DNA of 64,000 nt from Subsaxibacter sp. CAU 1640 (GTDB taxonomy: Bacteria; Bacteroidota; Bacteroidia; Flavobacteriales; Flavobacteriaceae): contig NZ_JALNMI010000002.1 in the NCBI RefSeq assembly GCF_023156585.1, forward strand, positions 1-64,000, given 5' to 3'. The position numbers and the translations under genes are program-made. The notes beneath the pieces were generated by a model that was given only the letters and a program-made list of their open reading frames with translations, was not told the origin of the DNA and did not search any database. Of this stretch, positions 9,048 to 17,541 are shown piece after piece; positions within the stretch are counted from its first letter, which is position 1, and each line of letters begins with the position of its first letter.

Positions 9048-10589
9048 TTAAAACGGCACATCATTATCATCGTCCTCCACTGGTGGGTCAAAGGCATCGC
9101 TAGGTGAAGGATAATTTCCACTTTTGAAAGTATCATCGTTTGCAGCTGCATTCATTTTACTATGGAATTCACCAAATGGTGTATCAAACTCATCTAGGTT
9201 GTCAAATTTACCTAAATGACCGATGAACTTCAATCGGATGTTTTCCAATCCACCATTTCTATGCTTTGCAACTATAAATTCTGCCTGTCCTTCGGTAGGT
9301 GTATGGTCATCATCATCCCATTCATCAATTTTGTAGTATTCAGGACGATATATAAACGACACAATATCAGCATCTTGCTCAATAGCTCCAGATTCACGCA
9401 AATCTGATAACAACGGACGCTTGCTTCCACCTCTAGTCTCCACAGCACGCGATAACTGCGACAAGGCAATCACTGGGACACTCAACTCTTTTGCCAATGC
9501 CTTCAAGTTTCGAGAAATGGTAGAAATTTCTTGCTCACGATTACCTCCTTTTTGACTTCCTCCAGCGGTCATCAATTGCAAATAATCAATGATAATCATT
9601 TTAATACCATATTGCGAAGCCAAACGACGCGCCTTGGCACGAAGATCGAAAATGGATAAAGAAGGTGTGTCATCTATAAATAAAGGCGCTTTTTCCAATG
9701 TTTTGACTTTCACATTCAATTGTTCCCACTCGTGCTTTTCTAATTTTCCAGTACGTAATTTTTCCGAAGAAAGCCCAGTTTCACTTGAAATTAAACGCGT
9801 AATCAATTGGACCGATGACATCTCCAAAGAAAAGAATGCTACAGGCACATTTTGATTGACGGCAATATTTCTAGCCATAGACAAGGTCAAAGCTGTTTTA
9901 CCCATACCAGGACGTGCTGCCACGATAATCAAATCACTTTCTTGCCAACCGGAAGTCAGCTTATCAAGCTTCGTAAAACCTGATGGGATACCACTCAAAC
10001 CTTCTTTGTTTGAAATATCCTCAATTTTCTTTTTGGCTTGAATCACCAAACTTTGAGCTGTTTCGGTTGACTTTTTGATATTGCCTTGAGTCACTTCATA
10101 AAGTTTTGCTTCAGCAGCATCCAGCAAGTCGAAAACATCCTTTGTTTCGTCATAGGCTTCTTCGATAATTTCACTGGAAATTTTAATCAAGCTTCTCTGA
10201 ATAAACTTTTGAAGAATGATTCGCGCATGGAATTCAATATGTGCAGAAGAAGACACTCTTTGGGTCAACGAAATGAGATAAAAATCACCTCCTACCAACT
10301 CAAGTTTTGCATCTTTCTTTAATTGACTAGAAACGGTTAATAAGTCAACCGGTTCACTATTTTCAAATAATTTAAAAATGGCCTCAAAGATGTATTTATG
10401 AGCATCTTTGTAAAAGGCTTCGGGGCTCAAAATATCAATAACCTCGTCGACACCTTTTTTATCAATCATCATTGCTCCAAGAACAACTTCCTCTAAATCA
10501 ATAGCTTGAGGAGGTATTTTCCCCTTTTCGAGACTAATAATGGTACTTTTATCTACTTTATATCCTGGGACTGGGTTGGGTTGCTTCAT
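9048..10589 (-). CDS. dnaB: Replicative DNA helicase DnaB
   Basis: Hexameric 5'-3' helicase that unwinds DNA ahead of the replisome. The N-terminal primase-interaction domain covers about 25-130 and the RecA-like domain about 190-460. Walker A is ARPGMGKT with K231; Walker B is MIIIDYLQLM; the DnaB signature DLRESGAIEQDADI follows. The start MKQPNPVPGYK at 10589 matches the family; an in-frame extension to 10628 adds an unlikely hydrophobic leader. It is 513 aa, has no intein, and ends in a short acidic tail (VEDDDNDVPF) like that of flavobacterial DnaB. Confidence 0.97.
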   Translation of the reverse strand: MKQPNPVPGYKVDKSTIISLEKGKIPPQAIDLEEVVLGAMMIDKKGVDEVIDILSPEAFYKDAHKYIFEAIFKLFENSEPVDLLTVSSQLKKDAKLELVGGDFYLISLTQRVSSSAHIEFHARIILQKFIQRSLIKISSEIIEEAYDETKDVFDLLDAAEAKLYEVTQGNIKKSTETAQSLVIQAKKKIEDISNKEGLSGIPSGFTKLDKLTSGWQESDLIIVAARPGMGKTALTLSMARNIAVNQNVPVAFFSLEMSSVQLITRLISSETGLSSEKLRTGKLEKHEWEQLNVKVKTLEKAPLFIDDTPSLSIFDLRAKARRLASQYGIKMIIIDYLQLMTAGGSQKGGNREQEISTISRNLKALAKELSVPVIALSQLSRAVETRGGSKRPLLSDLRESGAIEQDADIVSFIYRPEYYKIDEWDDDDHTPTEGQAEFIVAKHRNGGLENIRLKFIGHLGKFDNLDEFDTPFGEFHSKMNAAANDDTFKSGNYPSPSDAFDPPVEDDDNDVPF

Positions 10590-10701
10590 AACAGCGAAAG
10601 TAACTAAATTGTAAAAAAATATGACCATTTCAAATGGCGTAATCTCAACAAGTCATTAACAATTTAACTGTTGATAACTAAATAATATTGTTAATAGCTA
10701 T

Positions 10702-10737
10702 AAAAAAAACCGAAGCGAATAGCTTCAGTTTTTTTTA
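10702..10737 (-). terminator. Intrinsic terminator after accA
   Basis: GAAGC (10713-10717) pairs with GCTTC (10723-10727) around a 5-nt loop. The stem is extended by A-tract/T-tract pairing (10704-10710 with 10730-10736) through one C-A mismatch. The U-run forms on the minus strand, so it serves accA, whose stop is 20 nt away. Confidence 0.85.
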
Positions 10738-10756
10738 GTATGTGATTTTATCTTAT

Positions 10757-11710
10757 TTAACCTTTGAAGACACCCATGTCAGCATATTTGTCCATACGCT
10801 TTTTAACCAAATCTTTTGGTGATAAGTTTTTCAATTCATCATAAGCCTTAACGATGGCGTCTCTAACGGCAATGAATGTATTTTCTCTGTCAGTATGTGC
10901 GCCTCCAAGTGGTTCTTTGATAATGTCATCAACCAAGTGAAGCTTTTTCATATCTTTTGCCGTCAGTTTTAGGGCTTCGGCAGCTTTCTCTTTGTATTCC
11001 CAGCTTCGCCATAAAATTGAAGAACAAGACTCTGGAGAAATTACAGAATACCATGTATTTTCGAGCATCAAAACTCTATCTCCCACTCCTATTCCTAATG
11101 CTCCGCCAGATGCGCCTTCACCAATAATCAAACAAATAATTGGCACCTTGAGACGCGTCATTTCTAGAATGTTTCTAGCGATTGCCTCTCCTTGACCTCT
11201 TTCTTCGGCTTCCAAACCTGGATAAGCACCTGGAGTATCAATCAAGGTGACGACAGGAATATTAAACTTCTCTGCAGATTTCATCAAACGAAGTGCTTTT
11301 CTATAACCTTCAGGGTTTGACATTCCAAAATTTCGGTACTGTCTAGTCTTTGTATTATAGCCTTTTTGCTGACCTATGAACATATAACTTTGGTCTCCGA
11401 TTTTTCCAAGACCACCTACCATTGCTTTGTCGTCCTTCACATTTCGGTCACCATGAAGTTCTAAAAATGAATCACCACACAGTGCTTTAATGTGGTCCAT
11501 GGTGTAAGGCCTATTTGGATGGCGAGAAAGCTGAACACGTTGCCATGCTGTGAGGTTTTTATATATTTCTTTTTTGGTTTCAACAAGCTTTTTTTCGATT
11601 TGCTTACAGGTTTCGGTCACATCAACATCACTTTCTTCACCAATAACCTGACATTTTTCAAGTTGTTCCTCTAATTCTTTAATGGGAAGCTCAAATTCTA
11701 AATATTCCAT
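10757..11710 (-). CDS. accA: Acetyl-CoA carboxylase carboxyltransferase subunit alpha
   Basis: Alpha subunit of the carboxyltransferase that moves CO2 from carboxybiotin to acetyl-CoA, giving malonyl-CoA for fatty acid synthesis. The 317-aa length is standard. Visible features are the N-terminal coiled region (about 1-60), the [12 protein letters not shown] segment, the crotonase-type core with [20 protein letters not shown] and DTPGAYPG, and the oxyanion region [12 protein letters not shown]. It needs AccD, which is encoded elsewhere. It has its own promoter and terminator. Confidence 0.97.
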   Translation of the reverse strand: MEYLEFELPIKELEEQLEKCQVIGEESDVDVTETCKQIEKKLVETKKEIYKNLTAWQRVQLSRHPNRPYTMDHIKALCGDSFLELHGDRNVKDDKAMVGGLGKIGDQSYMFIGQQKGYNTKTRQYRNFGMSNPEGYRKALRLMKSAEKFNIPVVTLIDTPGAYPGLEAEERGQGEAIARNILEMTRLKVPIICLIIGEGASGGALGIGVGDRVLMLENTWYSVISPESCSSILWRSWEYKEKAAEALKLTAKDMKKLHLVDDIIKEPLGGAHTDRENTFIAVRDAIVKAYDELKNLSPKDLVKKRMDKYADMGVFKG

Positions 11711-11745
11711 AGAAATTTAAGTTAGATTAATTATAAGTTAGTCTA

Positions 11746-11753
11746 CAAAGATA
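11746..11753 (-). promoter_or_regulatory. accA -7 promoter element
   Basis: TATCTTTG on the minus strand, 35 nt before the accA ATG. No clear TTG is seen at the -33 spacing. Confidence 0.5.
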
Positions 11754-11758
11754 AAAAT

Positions 11759-12673
11759 TTAATCGGCTTTGGTAGAAATGGTATTTTTCTTTTTGAACAA
11801 TTTTGAATTCTTAACAAACCCTTCTGCCAACACTGTGATTAGCACCAAAATAGCACCATAATAAAATTGGACACTCATGGTCTCAGTTTCAGGAAACAGC
11901 AGAAGAGCCAATGTTATTCCGTAGATAGGCTCTAAATTGTAGGTGAGCATGACTGTATATGGGCTGATGTATTTCATTACTTGAACCGCTCCTATAAATG
12001 CATATGCAGTGCAAATTGATGCCAAAATGAGTAGATATATCCAATCTGAAGATGATAAGGTGAAAAATTCCGTAGAAAAACCTCCTTTGAAAAACAGAAG
12101 AAATAACGTTATGAATACCACACCACTGATAAATTCATAAAATGAAATGACTGTTGCTCTATGGGTTTCAATAAACTTGCCATTAATGACTGCAAATAAT
12201 GAGGAGAAAAGTGCTGAAGATATTCCCAGAAGAATTCCATTTAGATATTTGATTTCGCTTCTTGTAATCAGAAAGACACCAATAATTACAATAATCCCGA
12301 AGAGAATTTCATACCAAACAATTTTTCTTTTATATATCAATGGTTCAATAAAAGATGTGAAAAAAGCACCTGTTGAAAACATTGCCAAAGTGATGGAAAT
12401 ATTGGATTGTTTTATCGCTTCAAAAAAAGTAATCCAATGAAGTGCAATGATAATTCCTGCTCCAAAAAAGCGCATCATGGTTTTAAGGCTTACCTTAATT
12501 TTTAGCTTGATAGATTTAATGTATAAAAACATCAGAAGACCAGCAATGAGCATTCTAAACCATACCAATGGAATTGAACCAATAGAAATTAAATCACCAA
12601 GAATAGCGGTAAACCCTGCAATAAAAACTAAAAAATGAAGATGGAGATAGTTTTTGAGTTTAGCGTTTTGCAT
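11759..12673 (-). CDS. EamA/DMT-family permease
   Basis: Drug/metabolite transporter superfamily protein of 304 aa with ten predicted helices in two EamA repeats; the second repeat contains SFYEFISGVVFITLF and YTVMLTYNLEPIYGITLALLLFPE, the latter being the hallmark of the family. The start MQNAKLKNYLHL at 12673 overlaps the end of the upstream LptF/G-type gene by 14 nt, a common coupled arrangement; a start at 12703 is possible but overlaps more. Substrate unknown (amino acids or metabolites are typical). Confidence 0.9.
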   Translation of the reverse strand: MQNAKLKNYLHLHFLVFIAGFTAILGDLISIGSIPLVWFRMLIAGLLMFLYIKSIKLKIKVSLKTMMRFFGAGIIIALHWITFFEAIKQSNISITLAMFSTGAFFTSFIEPLIYKRKIVWYEILFGIIVIIGVFLITRSEIKYLNGILLGISSALFSSLFAVINGKFIETHRATVISFYEFISGVVFITLFLLFFKGGFSTEFFTLSSSDWIYLLILASICTAYAFIGAVQVMKYISPYTVMLTYNLEPIYGITLALLLFPETETMSVQFYYGAILVLITVLAEGFVKNSKLFKKKNTISTKAD

Positions 12674-13742
12674 TATAGAGCATATAAACAGCCAAGATAC
12701 CAAAAACTACATTAGGAAACCATACAGCTACCAACGGAGGAAAGTCAGACTGCTCGGCCATGACACCAAATACCTTATCAAAAAACACATAGATCATTGC
12801 AATACCAATGCCAATAGCAAGATTGACACCCATTCCTCCTCTTCGTTTTATGGAAGAAACGGCTACGGCAATAACTGTCAAAATAAATACAGAAATAGGT
12901 AAACTCCATTTTTTGTATTTAACAACTTCATATCGTCCGATATTTGACGAACCTCTGGACTTTTCTTTTTCAATGAAATTATTCAAATCGCTATAAGAAA
13001 GCGTTTCCGCAATATATTCCACCGGAGTTAAATCATCCAAATCAAATGTAAAAAGTGTATCCTTTCGTCTTACCGTTTCAATAATATCATCATGGTCTCC
13101 AATGGTTCGTTTTACATAATTAAATAAACGATAAGAACTGTCTTTTTCAGAATAAGAAATTGAGTTTGCAAAAACCTTGTATTTCAGTTTATTCCCTTCA
13201 AAATGTTCGTAAGTAAAATTATTGCCAATTTTCTGTTTGGTGTCGAAATTACTCACATAGATGTAATCATTGTCATTTATCTGCCTAAAAATGTTTTGAG
13301 TCTGTAACTCGGCACCTCTGTTTTTCAAATGCTTAAATATAAACTGATTGTAACCTCTACTTGCCATGGGTGCCAGCCATAATCCCAATATCAAAGCCAT
13401 GATCGCAACTACTGTTGCTCCAATCATATAAGGCCGCATAAATCTGAAATAAGACACTCCGGAACTCAAAAAAGCGACAATCTCTGTGTTGTTCGCAAGT
13501 TTGGATGTGAACCAAATCACTGAAAGGAACAAAAACAACGGAAAAAGTAAGTTCGCGAAATAGATTGTAAAGTTTAAATAATACAACGCTACTTCACCAA
13601 AAGGAACTTCGTTTTCAAGAATCTTTCCGATTTTCTCCGCAAGATTTACTGTTATACCAATAGGGATAAACAGTAATAGCATCATCAAAAATGTGAAGAG
13701 ATAACGTTTAAGTATGTACCAATCTAATATCTTCAATTTCAA
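12660..13742 (-). CDS. lptG: LptF/LptG-family permease of LPS export
   Basis: Inner-membrane permease of the Lpt machine that extracts LPS with LptB. The YjgP/YjgQ topology is clear: three N-terminal helices (about 12-125), a beta-jellyroll periplasmic domain (about 130-270, with NIFRQINDNDYIYVSNFD), then three C-terminal helices. LDWYILKRY at the N-terminus is the family signature. A stop codon lies directly upstream of residue 1, so initiation must be at TTG 13742 (or the TTG two codons on); the first ATG is inside helix 1. LptG rather than LptF is a best guess. It lies 10 nt after tgt, and the matching ATPase gene (lptB) is at 50349. Confidence 0.9.
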   Translation of the reverse strand: MKLKILDWYILKRYLFTFLMMLLLFIPIGITVNLAEKIGKILENEVPFGEVALYYLNFTIYFANLLFPLFLFLSVIWFTSKLANNTEIVAFLSSGVSYFRFMRPYMIGATVVAIMALILGLWLAPMASRGYNQFIFKHLKNRGAELQTQNIFRQINDNDYIYVSNFDTKQKIGNNFTYEHFEGNKLKYKVFANSISYSEKDSSYRLFNYVKRTIGDHDDIIETVRRKDTLFTFDLDDLTPVEYIAETLSYSDLNNFIEKEKSRGSSNIGRYEVVKYKKWSLPISVFILTVIAVAVSSIKRRGGMGVNLAIGIGIAMIYVFFDKVFGVMAEQSDFPPLVAVWFPNVVFGILAVYMLYNAKR

Positions 13743-13752
13743 CTATTTTATC

Positions 13753-14883
13753 TTATAACCTATTGTCCATTTGTTTCACCATTTGGTCTTTCCAAGCTCT
13801 AAAATCACCTGAAATTATACGCCTTCTCGCTTCCCTAACCAACCACATGTAGAAACCCAAATTATGAATTGTAGCAATCTGTGCTGCCAACCGTTCATTC
13901 ACTGAAAACAGATGGCGTAAATATGCTTTCGTATAATCAGTATCAACAAACGTGATGCCCATTTCATCTATTGGTGAAAAATCTGCTTCCCACTTTTTAT
14001 TTTTGATATTGATGGTTCCTTGCGCTGTAAACAACATCCCATTTCTAGCATTACGCGTCGGCATTACACAATCAAACATATCTATACCTAACGCAATATT
14101 TTCTAAAATATTAATAGGTGTGCCCACTCCCATCAAATAGCGAGGTTTATCTTTCGGCAAAATAGCTGTTACAACTTCCGTCATGGCATACATCTCTTCA
14201 GCTGGTTCGCCAACCGACAAACCTCCAATAGCATTTCCTTCCGCTCCTGCATTTGCGATATATTCTGCTGATTGCTGACGCAGATCTTTATAAGTACTTC
14301 CTTGAACTATCGGAAAAAAAGATTGATGATGACCATACTTTAAAGGTGTCTTTTCCAAATGACTGATGCAACGGTCTAGCCATCGATGCGTCATATGCAT
14401 ACTTCGTTGTGCATATCGATAATCGCAAGGATAAGGAGTACACTCATCAAAAGCCATAATGATGTCTGCACCAATACTTCTTTGGATTTCCATCACATTT
14501 TCTGGAGAGAACACATGGTAACTGCCATCTATATGCGATTTGAATTTAACGCCTTCCTCCTTAATTTTTCGGTTTGAAGACAATGAGTACACTTGATAGC
14601 CTCCAGAATCAGTCAGAATGTTTCTGTCCCAATTCATAAACTTATGAAGACCCCCAGCTTGCTCCAAAATTGAAGTCTGCGGACGAAGATAAAGATGGTA
14701 GGTATTACCCAGAATAATATCTGGATTGATGTCATTCTTCAACTCACGTTGATGGACACCCTTCACTGTGCCAACAGTTCCCACAGGCATAAAAATAGGC
14801 GTTTCAATCACACCATGATCGGTCTGTATCGTTCCTGCTCTAGCCTTACTTTGGGAATCCTTGGTTATTAAATCAAATTTCAT
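13753..14883 (-). CDS. tgt: Queuine/preQ1 tRNA-guanine transglycosylase lacking zinc cysteines
   Basis: Exchanges G34 for preQ1 in tRNAs with GUN anticodons. At 376 aa (start MKFDLITKD at 14883) it is full length. The first catalytic Asp lies in ILTDSGGYQVYS, the nucleophile region in DMFDCVMPTRNARNG, and the substrate loop in GGLSVGEP. The C-terminal zinc site is unusual: where the family has CxCxxC, this protein reads DEMGITFVDTDYTKAYLRHL with no cysteine, while the fourth ligand His in TIHNLGFY is kept. Function is still likely because all active-site residues remain. It precedes the lptG-like gene by 10 nt. Confidence 0.96.
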   Translation of the reverse strand: MKFDLITKDSQSKARAGTIQTDHGVIETPIFMPVGTVGTVKGVHQRELKNDINPDIILGNTYHLYLRPQTSILEQAGGLHKFMNWDRNILTDSGGYQVYSLSSNRKIKEEGVKFKSHIDGSYHVFSPENVMEIQRSIGADIIMAFDECTPYPCDYRYAQRSMHMTHRWLDRCISHLEKTPLKYGHHQSFFPIVQGSTYKDLRQQSAEYIANAGAEGNAIGGLSVGEPAEEMYAMTEVVTAILPKDKPRYLMGVGTPINILENIALGIDMFDCVMPTRNARNGMLFTAQGTINIKNKKWEADFSPIDEMGITFVDTDYTKAYLRHLFSVNERLAAQIATIHNLGFYMWLVREARRRIISGDFRAWKDQMVKQMDNRL

Positions 14884-14888
14884 GATGG

Positions 14889-14896
14889 CAAATATA
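14889..14896 (-). promoter_or_regulatory. tgt -7 promoter element, possibly leaderless transcript
   Basis: TATATTTG on the minus strand ends 5 nt before the tgt ATG, so transcription would begin at or next to the start codon. No TTG lies at the usual -33 distance. Confidence 0.45.
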
Positions 14897-14981
14897 AATA
14901 ACTCCTTTACTATGAATCTTAATAAAATCAAAATTGTTAGCAAAAGTGATGAATTCGTTAATAAGTGCGGACAATCGGTTT

Positions 14982-15011
14982 TTGATTAAGCCTATTTAAA
15001 CTTTATTTTTG
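14982..15011 (+). promoter_or_regulatory. Transketolase promoter
   Basis: TTG at 14982-14984, 19-nt spacer, TATTTTTG at 15004-15011. Leader about 25 nt. Confidence 0.75.
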
Positions 15012-15040
15012 CAACTGAAAAAAAACTAACATACAATAGC

Positions 15041-15886
15041 ATGTCTGATACAAAGCATTTAGAAGATTTAGTCATACAGGTAAGGCGCGATATTTTGCGC
15101 ATGGTTCATAAAGTAAATTCTGGCCATCCTGGTGGTTCTTTGGGTTGCACAGAGTTTTTCGTCGCCTTATATAATAAAATCATGGATCGAAAAGATAGTT
15201 TTGAAATGGACGGTATCGGTGAGGATATTTTCTTTTTGAGTAATGGCCATATTTCACCTGTTTTCTACAGTGTTCTTGCCAGAGCAGGTTATTTTCCTGT
15301 GGAAGAATTGAGCACATTCCGTTTGATTGATTCGCGACTTCAAGGACATCCTACCACTCATGAAGGTCTACCTGGCGTTCGAGTAGCTTCTGGATCTCTT
15401 GGACAAGGCATGTCAGTAGCTTTAGGAGCGGCTTTAGCAAAAAAATTGAATAATGATAACCATTTAGTGTACAGCTTGCATGGTGATGGTGAGCTTCAGG
15501 AAGGTCAAAACTGGGAAGCCATTATGTATGCCGCAGGAAACAATGTTGATAATATCATTGCTACCATTGATTTAAATGGTCAGCAAATTGACGGACCGAC
15601 AGATGTTGTATTACCGATGGGTAATTTGAAAGAGAAATTTGAAGCATTTGGATGGGATGTTGTTGAGATCAACCAAGGAAATAATCTTGAAGAGATTATC
15701 AAAGGCATGGCAGTTGCAAAAAATAAAACTGGTAAAGGAAAACCTGTTTGCGTCATGCTCAAGACCGTAATGGGCAATGGTGTTGATTTTATGATGCATA
15801 CGCACGCTTGGCACGGAAAAGCACCCAATGATGAGCAATTGGAAAAAGGGTTAGCGCAAAACGCAGAAACGTTGGGTGATTATTAA
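15041..15886 (+). CDS. Transketolase, N-terminal (thiamine diphosphate) subunit
   Basis: Half of a split transketolase that interconverts pentose- and hexose-phosphates in the non-oxidative pentose phosphate pathway. The 281-aa chain carries the ThDP-binding domain: HPGGSLGCTEF near the N-terminus, RLQGHPTTHEGLPGV, and the GDGELQEGQNWEAIMYA motif that binds Mg2+-ThDP. It stops before the pyrimidine domain, which is the separate next gene 24 nt downstream. Two-gene transketolases are common in Bacteroidota, Archaea and Firmicutes, so the split is normal rather than a frameshift. Confidence 0.95.
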   Translation: MSDTKHLEDLVIQVRRDILRMVHKVNSGHPGGSLGCTEFFVALYNKIMDRKDSFEMDGIGEDIFFLSNGHISPVFYSVLARAGYFPVEELSTFRLIDSRLQGHPTTHEGLPGVRVASGSLGQGMSVALGAALAKKLNNDNHLVYSLHGDGELQEGQNWEAIMYAAGNNVDNIIATIDLNGQQIDGPTDVVLPMGNLKEKFEAFGWDVVEINQGNNLEEIIKGMAVAKNKTGKGKPVCVMLKTVMGNGVDFMMHTHAWHGKAPNDEQLEKGLAQNAETLGDY

Positions 15887-15910
15887 TTTTTATCAGAAGG
15901 AAAAAGACTT

Positions 15911-16864
15911 ATGAAAACATATACAAATACAGGAAATAAAGATACACGTTCAGGATTTGGAGCAGGTTTGACAGAATTGGGCAAAACAAATGAAAATGTC
16001 GTGGCGCTTTGTGCAGATTTAATAGGTTCATTAAAAATGGACGATTTTAAAAAGAATCATCCAGAACGCTTTTTTCAAGTTGGTATTGCTGAAGCCAATA
16101 TGATTGGTCTTGCAGCAGGTTTGACCATTGGTGGGAAAATTCCGTTTACTGGAACATTCGCCAATTTCTCGACAGGTCGTGTGTATGACCAAATACGTCA
16201 AAGTGTAGCGTATTCAGATAAAAATGTAAAGATTTGTGCTTCTCACGCAGGATTAACCTTGGGAGAAGATGGCGCAACCCATCAAATATTGGAAGATATC
16301 GGACTTATGAAAATGCTTCCAGGAATGACTGTTATTAATCCTTGCGATTATAATCAAACCAAAGCCGCAACCATTGCGATTGCCGACCATCATGGACCTG
16401 TATATCTTCGATTTGGAAGACCTTCTGTTCCTAATTTCACTCCAGAAAATCAAACTTTTGAAATAGGAAAAGCCATTCATCTTACTGAAGGAACCGACGT
16501 TAGCATAGTGGCAACAGGCCATTTGGTTTGGGAAGCGCTAGAAGCATCTAAAAAGTTGAATGAGGAAGGAATTTCAGCCGAGGTTATCAATATTCATACA
16601 ATTAAACCTCTTGATGATAAAGCTATTTTAGAGTCGGTGAAAAAGACGAAATGTATCGTTACAGCTGAAGAACACAATTTTCTTGGTGGCCTTGGTGAAA
16701 GTATTTCAAGAGCTTTATCACAGCACAATCCAACTCCTCAAGAATTTGTTGCAACCAATGACACTTTTGGAGAATCAGGTACTCCTGCGCAACTGATGAA
16801 TAAATATGGTTTGAATAGTGATGCGATTATCAAAGCTGTTAAAAAAGTGATGACTAGAAAATAA
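15911..16864 (+). CDS. Transketolase, C-terminal subunit
   Basis: Partner of the preceding gene (317 aa). It has the pyrimidine-binding domain (about 5-170), with the conserved ThDP glutamate in QVGIAEANMIGLAAGL and the phosphate-site DGATHQ, plus the C-terminal transketolase domain (about 185-310), with TAEEHNFLGGLGESI. Residues DTRSGFGAGL open the domain as in 1-deoxyxylulose-5-phosphate synthase-like proteins. The TAA stop lies within the left arm of a 13-bp inverted repeat that reaches the next gene's start codon. Confidence 0.95.
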   Translation: MKTYTNTGNKDTRSGFGAGLTELGKTNENVVALCADLIGSLKMDDFKKNHPERFFQVGIAEANMIGLAAGLTIGGKIPFTGTFANFSTGRVYDQIRQSVAYSDKNVKICASHAGLTLGEDGATHQILEDIGLMKMLPGMTVINPCDYNQTKAATIAIADHHGPVYLRFGRPSVPNFTPENQTFEIGKAIHLTEGTDVSIVATGHLVWEALEASKKLNEEGISAEVINIHTIKPLDDKAILESVKKTKCIVTAEEHNFLGGLGESISRALSQHNPTPQEFVATNDTFGESGTPAQLMNKYGLNSDAIIKAVKKVMTRK

Positions 16865-16921
16865 TGTTCGTTTGGCAGCGTTTTTGATTGTACAAATCGA
16901 AACAACAAAAACGAACATTAT
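16861..16921. promoter_or_regulatory. 13-bp perfect inverted repeat spanning a stop and the next start
   Basis: ATAATGTTCGTTT (16861-16873) and its exact complement AAACGAACATTAT (16909-16921) flank a 35-nt spacer. The left arm contains the transketolase TAA and the right arm ends on the AT of the next gene's ATG. As RNA it would form a stem that buries the start codon; as DNA it could be a spaced operator. The U-poor 3' side argues against a simple terminator. Confidence 0.6.
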
Positions 16922-17510
16922 GAAAAAGGTGATTATAGTAGTATTGCTGCTTTTCGGAAGCAGTATTGCAATTCAAGCTCAAAACGGAAGCGGTTTCGGC
17001 ATTAAAGGTGGTTTAAACTACAATGGCAATGGTGATTATTTTGAATCTATTGGTGCTAATGCTGAACATCCAGATAGAAATATTGGCTATCATTTAGGTA
17101 TTTTTGGAAAAATTGGAGACAGACTATACTTCAAACCAGAATTAGTTTATACAAGTACGAAAAGTTCTTATGATAGTGATGATTTCCGGATGAAAAAATT
17201 TGATGCACCATTATTAGTCGGTGTCAAAATCCTAGGACCTGTCAGCGTCTTTGGAGGCCCATCTCTTCAATACATTGTCGATACAGAATTTGACGGTATA
17301 ACAATAGATGATATCGAAGATGATTTTTCGGTTGGACTTAATTTTGGAATCGGTTTAAACTTTAACAAAATCGGAATTGATTTAAGATACGAACGTGGTT
17401 TCAACGATAATGAAGCAATCTTCATCAATAATAACCTGGGCTCTGGAATAGTCAGCAGAATTGACACGAGACCAGAACAACTGATATTAAGTTTATCATT
17501 TATACTATAA
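16920..17510 (+). CDS. Outer-membrane beta-barrel (PorT/OmpX-like) protein
   Basis: A 196-aa secreted protein: signal peptide MKKVIIVVLLLFGSSIAIQAQ, then alternating amphipathic strands (GFGIKGGLNYNG, YHLGIFGKIGDRLYFKPELVYTS, DAPLLVGVKILGPVSVFGGPSLQY, NFGIGLNFNKIGIDLRYERGF) and a terminal LILSLSFIL strand. This is the outer membrane protein beta-barrel family of eight-stranded barrels common in Bacteroidota. The start at 16920 is chosen because it opens the signal peptide; the longer frame from 16872 is only the intergenic inverted repeat read through. Role unknown. Confidence 0.85.
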   Translation: MKKVIIVVLLLFGSSIAIQAQNGSGFGIKGGLNYNGNGDYFESIGANAEHPDRNIGYHLGIFGKIGDRLYFKPELVYTSTKSSYDSDDFRMKKFDAPLLVGVKILGPVSVFGGPSLQYIVDTEFDGITIDDIEDDFSVGLNFGIGLNFNKIGIDLRYERGFNDNEAIFINNNLGSGIVSRIDTRPEQLILSLSFIL

Positions 17511-17541
17511 AAAAAGCCGCTTTAATAAGCGGCTTTTTTTT
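17509..17541. terminator. Bidirectional intrinsic terminator
   Basis: GCCGCTT (17516-17522) pairs with AAGCGGC (17527-17533) around a TAAT loop, flanked by A7 and T9, so it works on both strands. It separates the convergent barrel gene and the calcium-repeat lipoprotein gene. Confidence 0.92.

Noticed and set aside
15041-16864. Transketolase broken by a frameshift
   Set aside because: Both halves are complete domains with their own starts and a 24-nt gap; split transketolases are normal in this phylum.
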